From assembly GCF_003590835.1 (NCBI RefSeq), contig NZ_QYUQ01000002.1, forward strand, positions 992,001 through 1,056,000: a stretch of DNA of 64,000 nt, in the 5' to 3' direction. The notes beneath the pieces are model-generated. The model had not been told where the DNA came from and searched no databases. It worked only from the letters and a program-made list of their open reading frames with translations. How positions within the stretch are numbered: the stretch's first letter is position 1; the number at the start of each line of letters is the position of its first letter. Positions 1 to 7,118 of the stretch are shown here, in pieces. The translations under genes and the position numbers were made by a program. The DNA is from Noviherbaspirillum sedimenti (GTDB taxonomy: Bacteria > Pseudomonadota > Gammaproteobacteria > Burkholderiales > Burkholderiaceae_D).

Positions 1-1
1 C

Positions 2-505
2 TCGGCGCTGGGCCAGTTATCCCGCACCATCTATGTCGGGACGTTCTCGAAGTCGCTGTCGCCGGCGCTGCGGGTGGGATTTCTTGCATGCAGTCCCGAC
101 CTGGCCAGCGATCTCGCGGATGTCAAAATGCTCATGCATGTCAGCACCTCGGAATACTGCGAGCGGCTGGTGGATGCGGTTCTGGCCGATGGGCAGTTCC
201 TGCGGCATGCGGCGCGCCTGCAGGAGCGGGTCAGGCATGCCAATGCCGCAGCTGCCGCGTTTCTGGCCTCATACGGCGCTGAAATCTTTTGCGAGTCGCC
301 GCAAAGCCTTTTTATCTGGGCGAGGTTTGCCAAGATCGAGAATGCCACGGATCTGGCAGGCGCCATGTTGAAGCGTAATATATCATTGGCGCCTGGCGGA
401 ATCTTTTCGGTGGATGGGCAGTCGTCAAAGGCCTGGTGCCGGTTCAATGTCGGCTATGTACTGGATCCACGGTTTCAGGCAGCCTTTGCCGCGGAAGTGC
501 GGTAG
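2..505 (+). CDS. PLP-dependent aminotransferase, C-terminal part (MocR-like or class I/II)
   Basis: The gene enters from the left edge, so only about 167 C-terminal residues are visible and no start codon can be assigned. The stretch GTFSKSLSPALRVGF carries the lysine that forms the Schiff base with pyridoxal phosphate, followed by the usual small C-terminal domain with APGGIFSVDG and a late Arg (WCRFNVGY) that would bind the substrate carboxylate. This pattern is typical of class I/II aminotransferases and of the aminotransferase half of MocR/GntR regulators. Which of the two it is cannot be decided without the N-terminus. It is the last chromosomal gene before the prophage; its stop lies only 60 bp from the left prophage attachment repeat. 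Confidence 0.8.
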   Translation, partial: SALGQLSRTIYVGTFSKSLSPALRVGFLACSPDLASDLADVKMLMHVSTSEYCERLVDAVLADGQFLRHAARLQERVRHANAAAAAFLASYGAEIFCESPQSLFIWARFAKIENATDLAGAMLKRNISLAPGGIFSVDGQSSKAWCRFNVGYVLDPRFQAAFAAEVR

Positions 506-521
506 TTGGATTCTTTCAGAA

Positions 522-926
522 TTACCCGCATAACGGAGCGCCCAAGAGCTCACCCGATCGGGCTGAAATTTCGCATAATTTATAAGATTTCAAATCGCCA
601 TTCCCGGCGCGTGCATCGCCCGCAAAGCCAGTAAATACAAGGGTTACAGCCAGTGCAACGCTGGCGAATTGCATGGAAATTTTCTCCCAATAAGCCCGCT
701 TCGCCGGGTTTTTTTCTCTGTTTTTGTGGACTGCCGCCAGGGCGATATGCAAGTCGATTCCGGCCATGTCGGCCAGCATCGCAATTTCTGCTTCATCCGC
801 TGCTTTATCTCCATTTCTAAGGCTTGAAACCCTTCCGGTGCTTACGCCTAGGGCTTGAGCGAGTTTGTAGTCGCTTGTCAAGCCCCCCTGTTGCTTTGCT
901 GCATCAATCAGCTGTGTTTGGTTCAT
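522..926 (-). CDS. Inovirus repressor-like protein (HTH plus membrane segment, DUF3693-like)
   Basis: This 134-residue protein starts MNQTQLIDAAKQQGG and carries an N-terminal helix-turn-helix (about residues 15-45, TSDYKLAQALGVSTGRVSSLRNG). A basic linker and one hydrophobic segment (FASVALAVTLVFTGFAG, about 87-103) follow. HTH-plus-TM proteins of this kind, annotated DUF3693, are the usual minus-strand regulators of Xanthomonas/Ralstonia-type filamentous phages. It is divergent from the replication genes, and two operator-like repeats lie in the shared promoter region (974-1019). Its last 14 or so codons lie outside the attachment repeat and are therefore chromosomal, so the C-terminus differs between integrated and circular phage. 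Function as a lysogeny repressor is inferred. Confidence 0.75.
   Translation of the reverse strand: MNQTQLIDAAKQQGGLTSDYKLAQALGVSTGRVSSLRNGDKAADEAEIAMLADMAGIDLHIALAAVHKNREKNPAKRAYWEKISMQFASVALAVTLVFTGFAGDARAGNGDLKSYKLCEISARSGELLGAPLCG
565..595 (+). other. Left prophage attachment site (hybrid dif-like, attL)
   Basis: Positions 568-578 (ATTTCGCATAA) match the XerC arm and 579-584 (TTTATA) the central region of the intact dif at 7800-7827. The following 11 bases (AGATTTCAAAT, 585-595) diverge from a proper XerD arm (TTATGTAAAAT). A degenerate XerD half is what phage-contributed sequence looks like after XerCD-mediated integration. The site lies inside the 3' end of the repressor gene. Confidence 0.85.
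694..716 (+). terminator. Possible rho-independent terminator reading rightward
   Basis: CCCG-CTTCGC-CGGG (695-708) is followed by seven T on the plus strand. It sits within the repressor coding region but is oriented to stop plus-strand transcription. In the circular phage that would be transcription coming off the end of the structural operon. The stem is short, so confidence is limited. Confidence 0.4.
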
Positions 927-965
927 AAATCCTCCTTTTTTCGAACTTTACAGCATAGCTCTCAT

Positions 966-1019
966 TTGACAAGGCTTCCGAACGAAAGCTACATTTCAGC
1001 AACTTCCAAACGGAAGCTA
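966..1019 (+). promoter_or_regulatory. Phage early promoter with two operator-like repeats
   Basis: TTGACA (966-971) and TACATT (990-995) with an 18-bp spacer form a good sigma-70 promoter for the ssDNA-binding/rep operon. Two copies of a near-palindrome overlap and follow it: GCTTCCGAACGAAAGCTA at 974-991 and ACTTCCAAACGGAAGCTA at 1002-1019, spaced 28 bp. They are the obvious candidate binding sites for the divergent HTH repressor. Confidence 0.65.
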
Positions 1020-1050
1020 TCTGAAAACCAACTTTCCTTAAGGACTAGCC

Positions 1051-1344
1051 ATGAGTGCACCAGCAGACAACAAAAACAAAGCCCTGATTTCAGGCCGTAT
1101 CGACGCAATCCGCAGCTACTCCACCCAGGGCGGCGAACGCTACGAAACCCGCGTTATTCAACCCGCAGCGGATCAGTATTCGAGCCCGTCTGCTGTCGCG
1201 ATCACTTCCAAGAAACGCATCGGCGGCAAAGGCGAGGACATTAATGTTCTGGTGACTGTCGCAGGCTTCAAAGATTCGTGGACTGATAAGTCGTCTGGTG
1301 AAGTCCAGCAGACTGCCCGCAACACTCTTTACGCGGTCGAGTAA
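1051..1344 (+). CDS. Phage single-stranded DNA-binding protein (gpV-like)
   Basis: A 97-residue, lysine-rich, soluble protein (MSAPADNKNKALISGRIDAIRS...) directly upstream of rep, the position occupied by the ssDNA-binding protein in Neisseria/Xanthomonas/Ralstonia filamentous phages. Its beta-strand-rich pattern (ALISGRIDAIRSYSTQGGERYETRVIQPA) fits an OB-fold. By analogy it would coat the displaced viral strand and commit it to packaging. A Shine-Dalgarno AAGGA lies 6 nt before the ATG. Assignment rests on position and fold-like features, since no catalytic motif exists to confirm it. Confidence 0.7.
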   Translation: MSAPADNKNKALISGRIDAIRSYSTQGGERYETRVIQPAADQYSSPSAVAITSKKRIGGKGEDINVLVTVAGFKDSWTDKSSGEVQQTARNTLYAVE

Positions 1345-1447
1345 TTTTCAACGGCGCTACTTCCTCGGAGGTCGCGCCGTTTGTTTTTGCAGTTGGGCTT
1401 GTCCCAGTTATCGACAACTCAAACAACGTAAAAGAATTGGTCAAGTC

Positions 1448-2302
1448 ATGAAGTCTACAAACCAGTTGATTGAAGAATTTGAAAATCGTTTTTATGCAAA
1501 GTGCCTGCAAGGCACGAAGCTGGAAAACCATTCTCAAATTGCCGCGCTTTCGGATGCAATCGTAGCGCAAGAAAATCCGTTCAAGCCGAAGGAAATGGAA
1601 CATGCAGGCCTGCGGCATGCGCGGCTGTTCCGCAATGTCGGAGTAGCAGCGAAGCTGCACTCCGTGTCGATAACGGGAAAGAAGCATTTCAACGTCGTCA
1701 TGGTCACGCTCACGTATGAGCGCGACACATGGGAAGACACGCACATGGCCGGGTACATCAGTTGTGTCCGTATGTGGATGAAGCGCCGCACCGGCCAGCC
1801 CTTGCGCTACATCTGGGTCGCGGAAATGCAAAAGCGCGGCGTGATTCATTATCACGCGCTGTTCTTCATGCCGAAGGGCATAACGATGCCTAAGGCTGAC
1901 AAGCAGGGCTGGTGGAAGCATGGCTCGACGAAGACTGAACGCGCCGCTGCTCCAGTGCGCTACGTCATGAAGTACGCCTCTAAATTCGATTCAAAAAACG
2001 GATTCCCGAAGGGAGCAAGAACCTATGGTGTGGGTGGCCTCGATCAAACTGCTTGTAACTCTCGCCGCTGGTTTAATTTGCCTGCGTTTATTAAGGCCCG
2101 CGCCTCTATCTCGGATAAGTGGGAACGCGCTGTGGGCGGTGGATGGCTTGAGCGGGCAACCGGCAAGGTATGGCCTAGCGAATGGGGCGTCTGCCTCGTT
2201 ACCAAGCTCAAGATTTCCATCGTGCGGCTCTACGATCACGGCAGGCCGCTTGACGTTGGCGGGCCGTTTGAATGGCTCTCTGCAAAACCTCTCGCGGCTT
2301 GA
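1448..2302 (+). CDS. rep: Rolling-circle replication initiation protein (Rep, HUH endonuclease)
   Basis: This 284-residue protein should nick the phage plus origin and drive rolling-circle replication. The metal-binding HUH motif is visible as GVIHYHALFFMP (about residues 137-148). The downstream catalytic-tyrosine motif appears as VRYVMKYASKFD (about 174-185). This arrangement is typical of inovirus Rep proteins. The frame is open upstream to 1298, but that extension overlaps the previous gene's end and lacks family character. The ATG at 1448 (MKSTNQLIEEF) is the better start, even though the SD is weak. It is followed after 7 nt by the next small gene. Confidence 0.88.
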   Translation: MKSTNQLIEEFENRFYAKCLQGTKLENHSQIAALSDAIVAQENPFKPKEMEHAGLRHARLFRNVGVAAKLHSVSITGKKHFNVVMVTLTYERDTWEDTHMAGYISCVRMWMKRRTGQPLRYIWVAEMQKRGVIHYHALFFMPKGITMPKADKQGWWKHGSTKTERAAAPVRYVMKYASKFDSKNGFPKGARTYGVGGLDQTACNSRRWFNLPAFIKARASISDKWERAVGGGWLERATGKVWPSEWGVCLVTKLKISIVRLYDHGRPLDVGGPFEWLSAKPLAA

Positions 2303-2309
2303 GATTTCC

Positions 2310-2513
2310 ATGATGACCATTGAACAGCTTGAAGAATACATGGCGATGCTTTTCATGGGCCAGGAGGAACTCGGCGTGCATTACGTTTTTCGTCAAGTCG
2401 AATGGGCTGAAAATGAAATTCAAAAAAAGCTGACCGCCCAAAAAAATTCGTTGATGCCAATGCCCGCCCATGGCGGGCAAGGCATGGTAGCAAGGGCAGG
2501 GGGTTGCCGATGA
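2310..2513 (+). CDS. Small phage protein, function unknown
   Basis: A 67-residue protein (MMTIEQLEEYMAMLF...) between rep and the coat cluster. The first 45 residues are acidic and helical-looking (EELGVHYVFRQVEWAENEIQKKL); the tail is basic and glycine-rich. It overlaps the next gene by 4 nt (ATGA), indicating translational coupling. Inoviruses often carry a small accessory gene here; I do not recognise the family. Confidence 0.55.
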   Translation: MMTIEQLEEYMAMLFMGQEELGVHYVFRQVEWAENEIQKKLTAQKNSLMPMPAHGGQGMVARAGGCR

Positions 2514-2653
2514 CTGAGCAGGATATGGCCCTGTTGGGCATTGATGCCGCCAGCGTTCTACTGGTCTATTCGTGGGGGTTCGGCGCGGTGCTGTCCGCTT
2601 GGGCTACTGGTTACGGCCTCGGCGCTGCAATTGATCTGATTCGCAAGCTGTAA
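2510..2653 (+). CDS. Tiny inner-membrane protein, probable minor coat (pVII/pIX-like)
   Basis: A 47-residue ORF (MTEQDMALLGIDAASVLLV...) with one transmembrane helix of about 20 residues (VLLVYSWGFGAVLSAWATGY) and a basic C-terminus ending IRKL. Size, single TM and position before the major coat protein match the minor tip proteins of filamentous phages. Its start codon overlaps the stop of the upstream gene. No similarity-based assignment was possible. Confidence 0.6.
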   Translation: MTEQDMALLGIDAASVLLVYSWGFGAVLSAWATGYGLGAAIDLIRKL

Positions 2654-2718
2654 AGGATTCGGGGTTTTCCCGTTAGCGTTGCCGGTCGCATACCGGTTCT
2701 TTCGTAAAGGAGCCAATC

Positions 2719-2853
2719 ATGGCATCTATCTTCGCCGCTGTTGACCTGTCCACCGTCGCCACTTTCGTCGCTGCCACTGGTGTCATCGTGATTGGTATCA
2801 CGATGGCTTTCAAGGGTATCGACCTTGGCAAGCGTGGCGTTAAAAAAGCCTAA
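2719..2853 (+). CDS. Leaderless paralogue of the major coat protein
   Basis: A 44-residue protein nearly identical to the mature part of the next coat gene. Both read AVDLSTVA-(T/A)-FVAATGVIVI, then GITMAFKGIDLGKRGVKKA, but this copy starts MASIFAAVDL and lacks any signal peptide. It has its own Shine-Dalgarno (AAAGGAG) 6 nt before the ATG. A terminator-like hairpin follows at 2873-2904. Phage pVIII normally needs its leader for membrane insertion unless the hydrophobic helix suffices (as for Pf3 coat), so the copy could be a functional leaderless coat. It could equally be a regulatory or relic duplication. Confidence 0.75.
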   Translation: MASIFAAVDLSTVATFVAATGVIVIGITMAFKGIDLGKRGVKKA

Positions 2854-2872
2854 GCAGCTTTTTTCCGCAATC

Positions 2873-2904
2873 CGGCGCGGCGGGTAATCCGCGCTTTTCT
2901 TTTT
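2873..2904 (+). terminator. Rho-independent terminator between the two coat genes
   Basis: GCGCGG (2875-2880), an 8-nt loop and CCGCGC (2889-2894) are followed by TTTTCTTTTT. It separates the leaderless coat copy from the full coat gene. Filamentous phages typically have a strong terminator next to the major coat gene to set coat dosage. Confidence 0.65.
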
Positions 2905-2924
2905 CAACTCTGGGAGTTCAAACA

Positions 2925-3146
2925 ATGAAAAATCATGTTCAAAAACTGATGTTGCTCGCTGGTCTGGCGACTGCATCCACTATGGCACTGGCGCAGGAAG
3001 CTCCTACTGGCTTGGCTGCGATTTTCGCCGCTGTCGATCTATCTACCGTCGCCGCCTTCGTCGCTGCTACTGGCGTTATCGTGATCGGTATCACGATGGC
3101 CTTCAAGGGCATCGACCTGGGCAAACGCGGCGTCAAGAAGGCGTAA
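2925..3146 (+). CDS. Major coat protein precursor (pVIII-like)
   Basis: 73 residues with a classical signal peptide (MKNHVQKLMLLAGLATASTMALAQ) and probable cleavage after ALA or AQE. The mature form has about 48 residues: a short amphipathic N-terminus, a transmembrane helix (VAAFVAATGVIVIGITMAF) and a basic C-terminus (KRGVKKA) that would contact the phage DNA. This is the canonical pVIII layout. A GGGAG Shine-Dalgarno precedes the ATG. The neighbouring gene at 2719 duplicates its mature part. Confidence 0.88.
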   Translation: MKNHVQKLMLLAGLATASTMALAQEAPTGLAAIFAAVDLSTVAAFVAATGVIVIGITMAFKGIDLGKRGVKKA

Positions 3147-3148
3147 TC

Positions 3149-3247
3149 GTGACCGGCGCATTGGTGGCTCTGTTCTGGGCGTTAATTGCCATGATAGGCG
3201 CTGTCAGTGCGCTCGTTTTCATCTTCGCTATGGGTAGGGGGCGGTAA
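3149..3247 (+). CDS. 32-residue membrane protein (minor coat, pIX/pVII-like)
   Basis: GTG-started ORF of 32 residues (MTGALVALFWALIAMIGAV...) beginning 2 nt after the coat stop and overlapping the next ATG (TAATG). Nearly the whole protein is one hydrophobic helix, ending in GRGR. The tight coupling on both sides makes it credible despite its size; the pVII/pIX role is by analogy. Confidence 0.6.
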   Translation: MTGALVALFWALIAMIGAVSALVFIFAMGRGR

Positions 3248-4659
3248 TGTTCAAAAATCGCTTGGCGTTCGTTCTGGTGCTTCTGGTTATGCCGTTTGCC
3301 TCTGCCACTGTTTTACAGATTGATAAATCCGGAAATCTTGTTGGCAGCGTTACGGATAAAACCGCGCAAACGATTGCTGATCTTCAAGGGGCTTTGGATA
3401 AGCAATCTGGCAATGCGCAAGTCAGGTTGCCAAGCGGCGCGAAGGTGCCCGTTCCTGTCTCGACTGCGGCCAATATTTCTAAAGCGCGTATTGCTGGTGC
3501 TGCGCTTGCTTGTACTACCGTTATTGGCGCGATTTCTTGTGCTGCTACTGCTGCGGCGGTTGCGAAAGCATTGAAGGATGCCGGGGTTGGATATGGTCCA
3601 TGTCCTGCCGGTTCGCAATACGCCTATGCGTTCATCTGTCGCCCTGATCCGGATTTATGCACTTCCAATTGCTTTTGGTATGACACAGTTGTTGCTGGTA
3701 TTCGGGGCGCGCCCGCTAAAACTCCGCAGGCGGCTTGTGTTGCTGGTCAAGCTGCTTATAACGCTAATCCTGCTCCCGGTTCTGTTGCTAGTGGTGCTGA
3801 ATACTCGGGCGGCATGTGCTGGGTGAATATGCATAAAAATGGTGTCTACAATTCGACGCCTAGTTCGCCGGTTGCGTCGTGGCCTCGTGAACCGGATATT
3901 GCTGCTCCAATCGTAGCTACGCCTGCTGATATCGAGCAGACATTACAGCAGCGCATGGACGCGGATTTTCAAGAGAATAAGCGTCTTGTTGATGCCATGA
4001 AAGCGGATCAAGCTGCCTCCGATGCGGCTGGCTTGCAACGTGATCCTGCTTTGAATCCGATCAAGTCTGATACGCCTGTGACGGTTACTGCGCCGCCAGT
4101 CACGACGCCGGAAAAAACGGTAAAAACGGAAACGATTCAAAAGCCGGATGGCTCCACCGATACGGTTCAAACCAAACAAAAAACCACGATCACGCCGACC
4201 ACTTCCGGCACGACTGTTGGTGATTCAAAAACTACCTTTCCTAGTCAAACGATCACTACAACGAATATTACAAATAGCGTTACCAACATTACGACCACGA
4301 ACACTACGACGGAAAACAATGAAGCACCTGAACAGGATGACCCTGAGGACAATTCTTTTACGGATAGCCAAATGCCAGCCGTTCCCGAACTTTATACGCA
4401 AAAATATCCGGAAGGAATTGCGGGGGTTTGGAACGCGAAAAAACCTAATATCTCGGGTACTCAGTTTTGGCAGGGCGTGACGCAAATGTTTCCGACCTTC
4501 GGAGCTGGCTCCTGCCCGTCGTGGTCGATGGGTTTTAACATTCTCCCAGGTGCGAATTTTGGTTCGATCGGGTTCAACGTGCCTTGCTGGATTTTTCAGG
4601 CGATCGGTTTAATTATCTTGACCACTGCTGCCTTTACGGCGCGGAAAATCATTTTCTAA
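3247..4659 (+). CDS. Phage attachment protein, TspB/pIII-like
   Basis: A 470-residue exported protein. Residues 1-20 form a signal peptide (ending ASATVLQ). The first half is cysteine-containing (ACTT, CAATAAA, CPAGSQ, CTSNCFW) and suggests disulphide-bonded domains. Residues about 280-370 are a low-complexity Thr/Asn/Glu linker. The C-terminal 100 residues carry two Cys and a hydrophobic anchor (IFQAIGLIILTTAAFTARKIIF). The C-terminal part resembles the TspB domain of Neisseria filamentous phages. It occupies the gene III position and should cap the virion and bind the host receptor. The linker is AT-richer than the domains. Confidence 0.8.
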   Translation: MFKNRLAFVLVLLVMPFASATVLQIDKSGNLVGSVTDKTAQTIADLQGALDKQSGNAQVRLPSGAKVPVPVSTAANISKARIAGAALACTTVIGAISCAATAAAVAKALKDAGVGYGPCPAGSQYAYAFICRPDPDLCTSNCFWYDTVVAGIRGAPAKTPQAACVAGQAAYNANPAPGSVASGAEYSGGMCWVNMHKNGVYNSTPSSPVASWPREPDIAAPIVATPADIEQTLQQRMDADFQENKRLVDAMKADQAASDAAGLQRDPALNPIKSDTPVTVTAPPVTTPEKTVKTETIQKPDGSTDTVQTKQKTTITPTTSGTTVGDSKTTFPSQTITTTNITNSVTNITTTNTTTENNEAPEQDDPEDNSFTDSQMPAVPELYTQKYPEGIAGVWNAKKPNISGTQFWQGVTQMFPTFGAGSCPSWSMGFNILPGANFGSIGFNVPCWIFQAIGLIILTTAAFTARKIIF

Positions 4660-4669
4660 GGGGCAGGGC

Positions 4670-5014
4670 ATGGGTGCTTTTTTTACGGCGTTACTTGCAA
4701 AATTTTCTGCGTTGGCGACGTGGTTCGGCAACCTGTTTAAAGCCGTTTTTTCGTCGCTTTGGCATCTGGTCACGGATGTATTTTGCTGGATATTTGAAGG
4801 TCTCCTGACGCTGGTGCAAACGGTGCTTGATTCATTGCCGGGACCGGATTCATTTTCTTTGTTCAATCCAGCGCAGTACGTTACTGGCTTGCCGTCCGAC
4901 CTGGTGAATATGATCGGCCTGATTCGTGTCGGTGAGGCGTTGGCGATCATCTTGGCGGCCATTCTCATTAAATTGACGTTGCAAATTATTCCGTTCACGC
5001 GGCTTGGTTCTTAA
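4670..5014 (+). CDS. DUF2523-type minor coat protein (pVI-like)
   Basis: 114 residues, strongly hydrophobic, with about three membrane segments (LATWFGNLFKAVFSSLWHLV, FEGLLTLVQTVL, and VGEALAIILAAILIKLTLQII). DUF2523 proteins sit between the attachment gene and zot in many inoviruses and correspond to pVI, which anchors pIII to the virion end. It starts 10 nt after the attachment gene, preceded by GGGGCAGGGC as a possible SD. Confidence 0.75.
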   Translation: MGAFFTALLAKFSALATWFGNLFKAVFSSLWHLVTDVFCWIFEGLLTLVQTVLDSLPGPDSFSLFNPAQYVTGLPSDLVNMIGLIRVGEALAIILAAILIKLTLQIIPFTRLGS

Positions 5015-5030
5015 CTTTAAAGGGGGTTCT

Positions 5031-5177
5031 ATGGCACTTGGTTATGTGATTTTTATTGATGGTGAGCTTTGGGATTCCGCGGGCTCGTTTGAATCTTATG
5101 ACGAAGCTTTCGATTATATGATTGAGAATGGAGATAACACGGACGGCAGCAATTATGAGGTCTGTGAGTTCGAATGA
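5031..5177 (+). CDS. Small acidic phage protein, unknown function
   Basis: A 48-residue acidic ORF (MALGYVIFIDGELWDSAGSF...) with an excellent SD (AAAGGGGG) and an ATGA overlap with zot at its 3' end. No TM or signal peptide. Aromatic- and acid-rich (FESYDEAFDYMIENGDNTDG). I do not recognise it, but its embedding in the operon makes it a probable real gene. Confidence 0.6.
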   Translation: MALGYVIFIDGELWDSAGSFESYDEAFDYMIENGDNTDGSNYEVCEFE

Positions 5178-6385
5178 TTAATCTTCTTCTCGGTGCTCCA
5201 GGTGGCGGCAAATCGTATGAAGCTGTTGCCTATCATGTGATTCCGGCGCTTGCTGAGGGCCGGAAAGTGATCACGAATTTACCGCTGATTCTGGATTCGT
5301 TCCCGCCGGAGCAGCGGCGCTTGCTCGACATTCGCACCAAGACGCGCAAGCCTGCGCCTGTCGTTGACTGGCAAAAAGCTGAATCGATGTTCAAGAAATT
5401 CGGTTTTGCGCATCGTGACCCAAAATTCAATGCCAATGCGTTTTCCAACGTCGAGGATTACGGTTTGCCTGTCATGGATGACCAAACCGGCATCATTCAG
5501 TTTTCCGATCCGTGGCGGCATCCTGAAACCGGGGCAGGGCCGTTGTATGTCATAGACGAATGTCACAAGGCATTGCCGAGTGTTGGGACTCCGGTCACGG
5601 TGGAAGAATGGTTCGCTGAGCATCGTCATTCGTTCTCTGACGTTCTCTTGATGACGCAAAGCCACGGCAAAATCGATAAGGCAATCAAGGAACTTGTCCA
5701 GGTTTGCTATCGGGTGCGCAAGGCTACGCATCTTGGCTTTTCGAATCGCTATATTCGCAAGGTTCTAGACGGCGTGAACGGTGCGGAAATGAATGAATCC
5801 GTCCGTGAATATGATTCTGCTTATTTCAAGTTTTACCGTTCGCATACGCAAAGTTCAAGTGCTGGTAGTGAGCTTGGCGCAAAGGACATTGTGCCGATCT
5901 GGAAGCATTGGACATTCAAGGGTGCGGCGGTGTTGTTGGCGCTCGGCGCGGTAGGGATGTATTACGCTGGTAATCCGATGAAAGTCAGAACGCCTCCTGT
6001 TGCGGCGGTAGCCGCACCGGCGCCAGGGGCGGCGGGCGCAAGGATGAGCACGCCGGCCACTGGCCCGCAGGTTACTGCTTCGGCCCCTGCTGTTCCTCAA
6101 GATCTGGATAGGCCGAAGGGGCATCCATTGGCGGGCTATGGCGTCCATGTCGCCGGTTATATTCACGGTGCTAAAAAAGACATGTATCTTTTCCAGGTAT
6201 CGCAAAATGGTCAGCCTCAGTACACGTTGAACCAGGACGAAATCACGGAATCCGGTTATGTCTTGAAACGCCTGAACGATTGCATTGTTGAATTGAAATT
6301 CGATGATGTTTCTTTCTATGCCACCTGCGACGCGCCCAAAGTCGGCGTGAATCCGGGTGCTAACATGCCTGCAAAATCTACTTGA
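5174..6385 (+). CDS. zot: Zot-like phage assembly ATPase (pI)
   Basis: 403 residues. The N-terminal P-loop ATPase has Walker A GAPGGGKS (residues 8-15) and Walker B PLYVIDECHK (about 122-131), followed by the TQSHGKIDKAIKELVQ region typical of the zonular-occludens-toxin/pI family. A transmembrane helix (GAAVLLALGAVGMYYAG, about 251-267) separates the cytoplasmic ATPase from a periplasmic Ala/Pro-rich C-terminal domain with two Cys (CIVEL, CDAP). It drives virion extrusion through the inner membrane. No pIV secretin gene is visible, so a host secretin is probably used. It is translationally coupled to the preceding gene. Confidence 0.9.
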   Translation: MINLLLGAPGGGKSYEAVAYHVIPALAEGRKVITNLPLILDSFPPEQRRLLDIRTKTRKPAPVVDWQKAESMFKKFGFAHRDPKFNANAFSNVEDYGLPVMDDQTGIIQFSDPWRHPETGAGPLYVIDECHKALPSVGTPVTVEEWFAEHRHSFSDVLLMTQSHGKIDKAIKELVQVCYRVRKATHLGFSNRYIRKVLDGVNGAEMNESVREYDSAYFKFYRSHTQSSSAGSELGAKDIVPIWKHWTFKGAAVLLALGAVGMYYAGNPMKVRTPPVAAVAAPAPGAAGARMSTPATGPQVTASAPAVPQDLDRPKGHPLAGYGVHVAGYIHGAKKDMYLFQVSQNGQPQYTLNQDEITESGYVLKRLNDCIVELKFDDVSFYATCDAPKVGVNPGANMPAKST

Positions 6386-6641
6386 ATCCCAGGGCGGCGC
6401 GAATGAATCGCGCTGCTTTCTTTGCTGTTGCTTTCACTGTCGGCAAAATAAATTCCCTTCCAAAAGCTGCCACGGCGAACCATTCGCCAGCCTTCACCAA
6501 ACGGCGCAAAATCAATTTCAATTCAAGCTGGGTCCACTTCGCGGCGGTGTTGGCTTTCGCCAGGGCGCGGCGCTTCACGCGCATAAAAGCCATGTAGGGC
6601 TGATACGGGAAATGCGTCATTTGCAGTTCAAGCTGTTTCAT
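6378..6641 (-). CDS. Small basic protein antisense to the phage operon, unknown
   Basis: 87 residues (MKQLELQMTHFPYQPYMAFM...) rich in Lys/Arg/Ala and helical. The ATG at 6641 is preceded by an excellent Shine-Dalgarno (AAAGGAGCCAAACC-ATG), which supports real translation. It converges on zot with stop codons overlapping by 8 nt. It could be a DNA- or RNA-binding regulator, but no family is recognised. Confidence 0.5.
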   Translation of the reverse strand: MKQLELQMTHFPYQPYMAFMRVKRRALAKANTAAKWTQLELKLILRRLVKAGEWFAVAAFGREFILPTVKATAKKAARFIRAALGFK

Positions 6642-6766
6642 GGTTTGGCTCCTTTTTCTGCTGACCGGCTTCCAAGATTCCCGCCCCTCGTAAGGTTTAG
6701 GATTTTCGTGCGTCTGGCAACATTCGCTGCCGCCGTTTTTCCTGAGTTCCTCGCCCACGTAACGAA

Positions 6767-6914
6767 AACCCGCGCATCAGGAATTTCAAGCAAGGGGAGG
6801 GTTTGTAATTTTTTTCTAGGGCGTAGCCCCCTGATTACTGGCGAAGCACAGCGCCGCGACAGCGGCATTTACAAAAAATTATGGATACCCCTTGCTTGAA
6901 ATTACGCGCGGGTT
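6767..6914. repeat. Long interrupted inverted repeat in the phage intergenic region
   Basis: AACCCGCGC (6767-6775) plus AATTTCAAGCAAGGGG (6782-6797) are complementary to CCCCTTGCTTGAAATT (6888-6903) plus GCGCGGGTT (6906-6914). The arms pair over 25 bp with a small internal bulge and enclose a 90-nt loop containing further hairpins. On the packaged single strand this would fold into a large cruciform. Filamentous phages keep their packaging signal and plus/minus origins in exactly such an intergenic region. Confidence 0.8.
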
Positions 6915-7047
6915 ATCGTGTAGTGGAATAGCGAGGTACTCAGGAAAAATGGCTGCACGTTCCGCACGTTGCGCACGAAAATCCTTAATCGCCCGCAGGG
7001 CGACTAACTACAGGCGAAGCACTGCGCCGCGAAGCGGCTTGTATTTA
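6840..7047 (+). repeat. Two copies of a hairpin-forming element in the phage intergenic region (candidate origin)
   Basis: GGCGAAGCACAGCGCCGCGA with CAGCGGCATTTAC (6840-6872) and GGCGAAGCACTGCGCCGCGA with AGCGGCTTGTATTTAC (7013-7047) are near-identical. Each is preceded by a small G/C hairpin (GGGCGTAGCCC; CGCCCGCAGGGCG). Repeated stem-loops between zot and the accessory genes are good candidates for the Rep nick site or minus-strand initiation site. Around them (6642-7118) I see no coding gene. Confidence 0.6.
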
Positions 7048-7118
7048 CTGATTGGGTGTCGGTGGTTGCGCCTGGGCGTCGCGGCTGTCGTCAAGTGCTG
7101 ATCTGGCATAATTGCCGA

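Noticed and set aside
1298..1447. N-terminal extension of Rep
   Set aside because: The extra 50 residues overlap the ssDNA-binding gene's end and are Cys/Arg-rich without family character; the ATG at 1448 is preferred.
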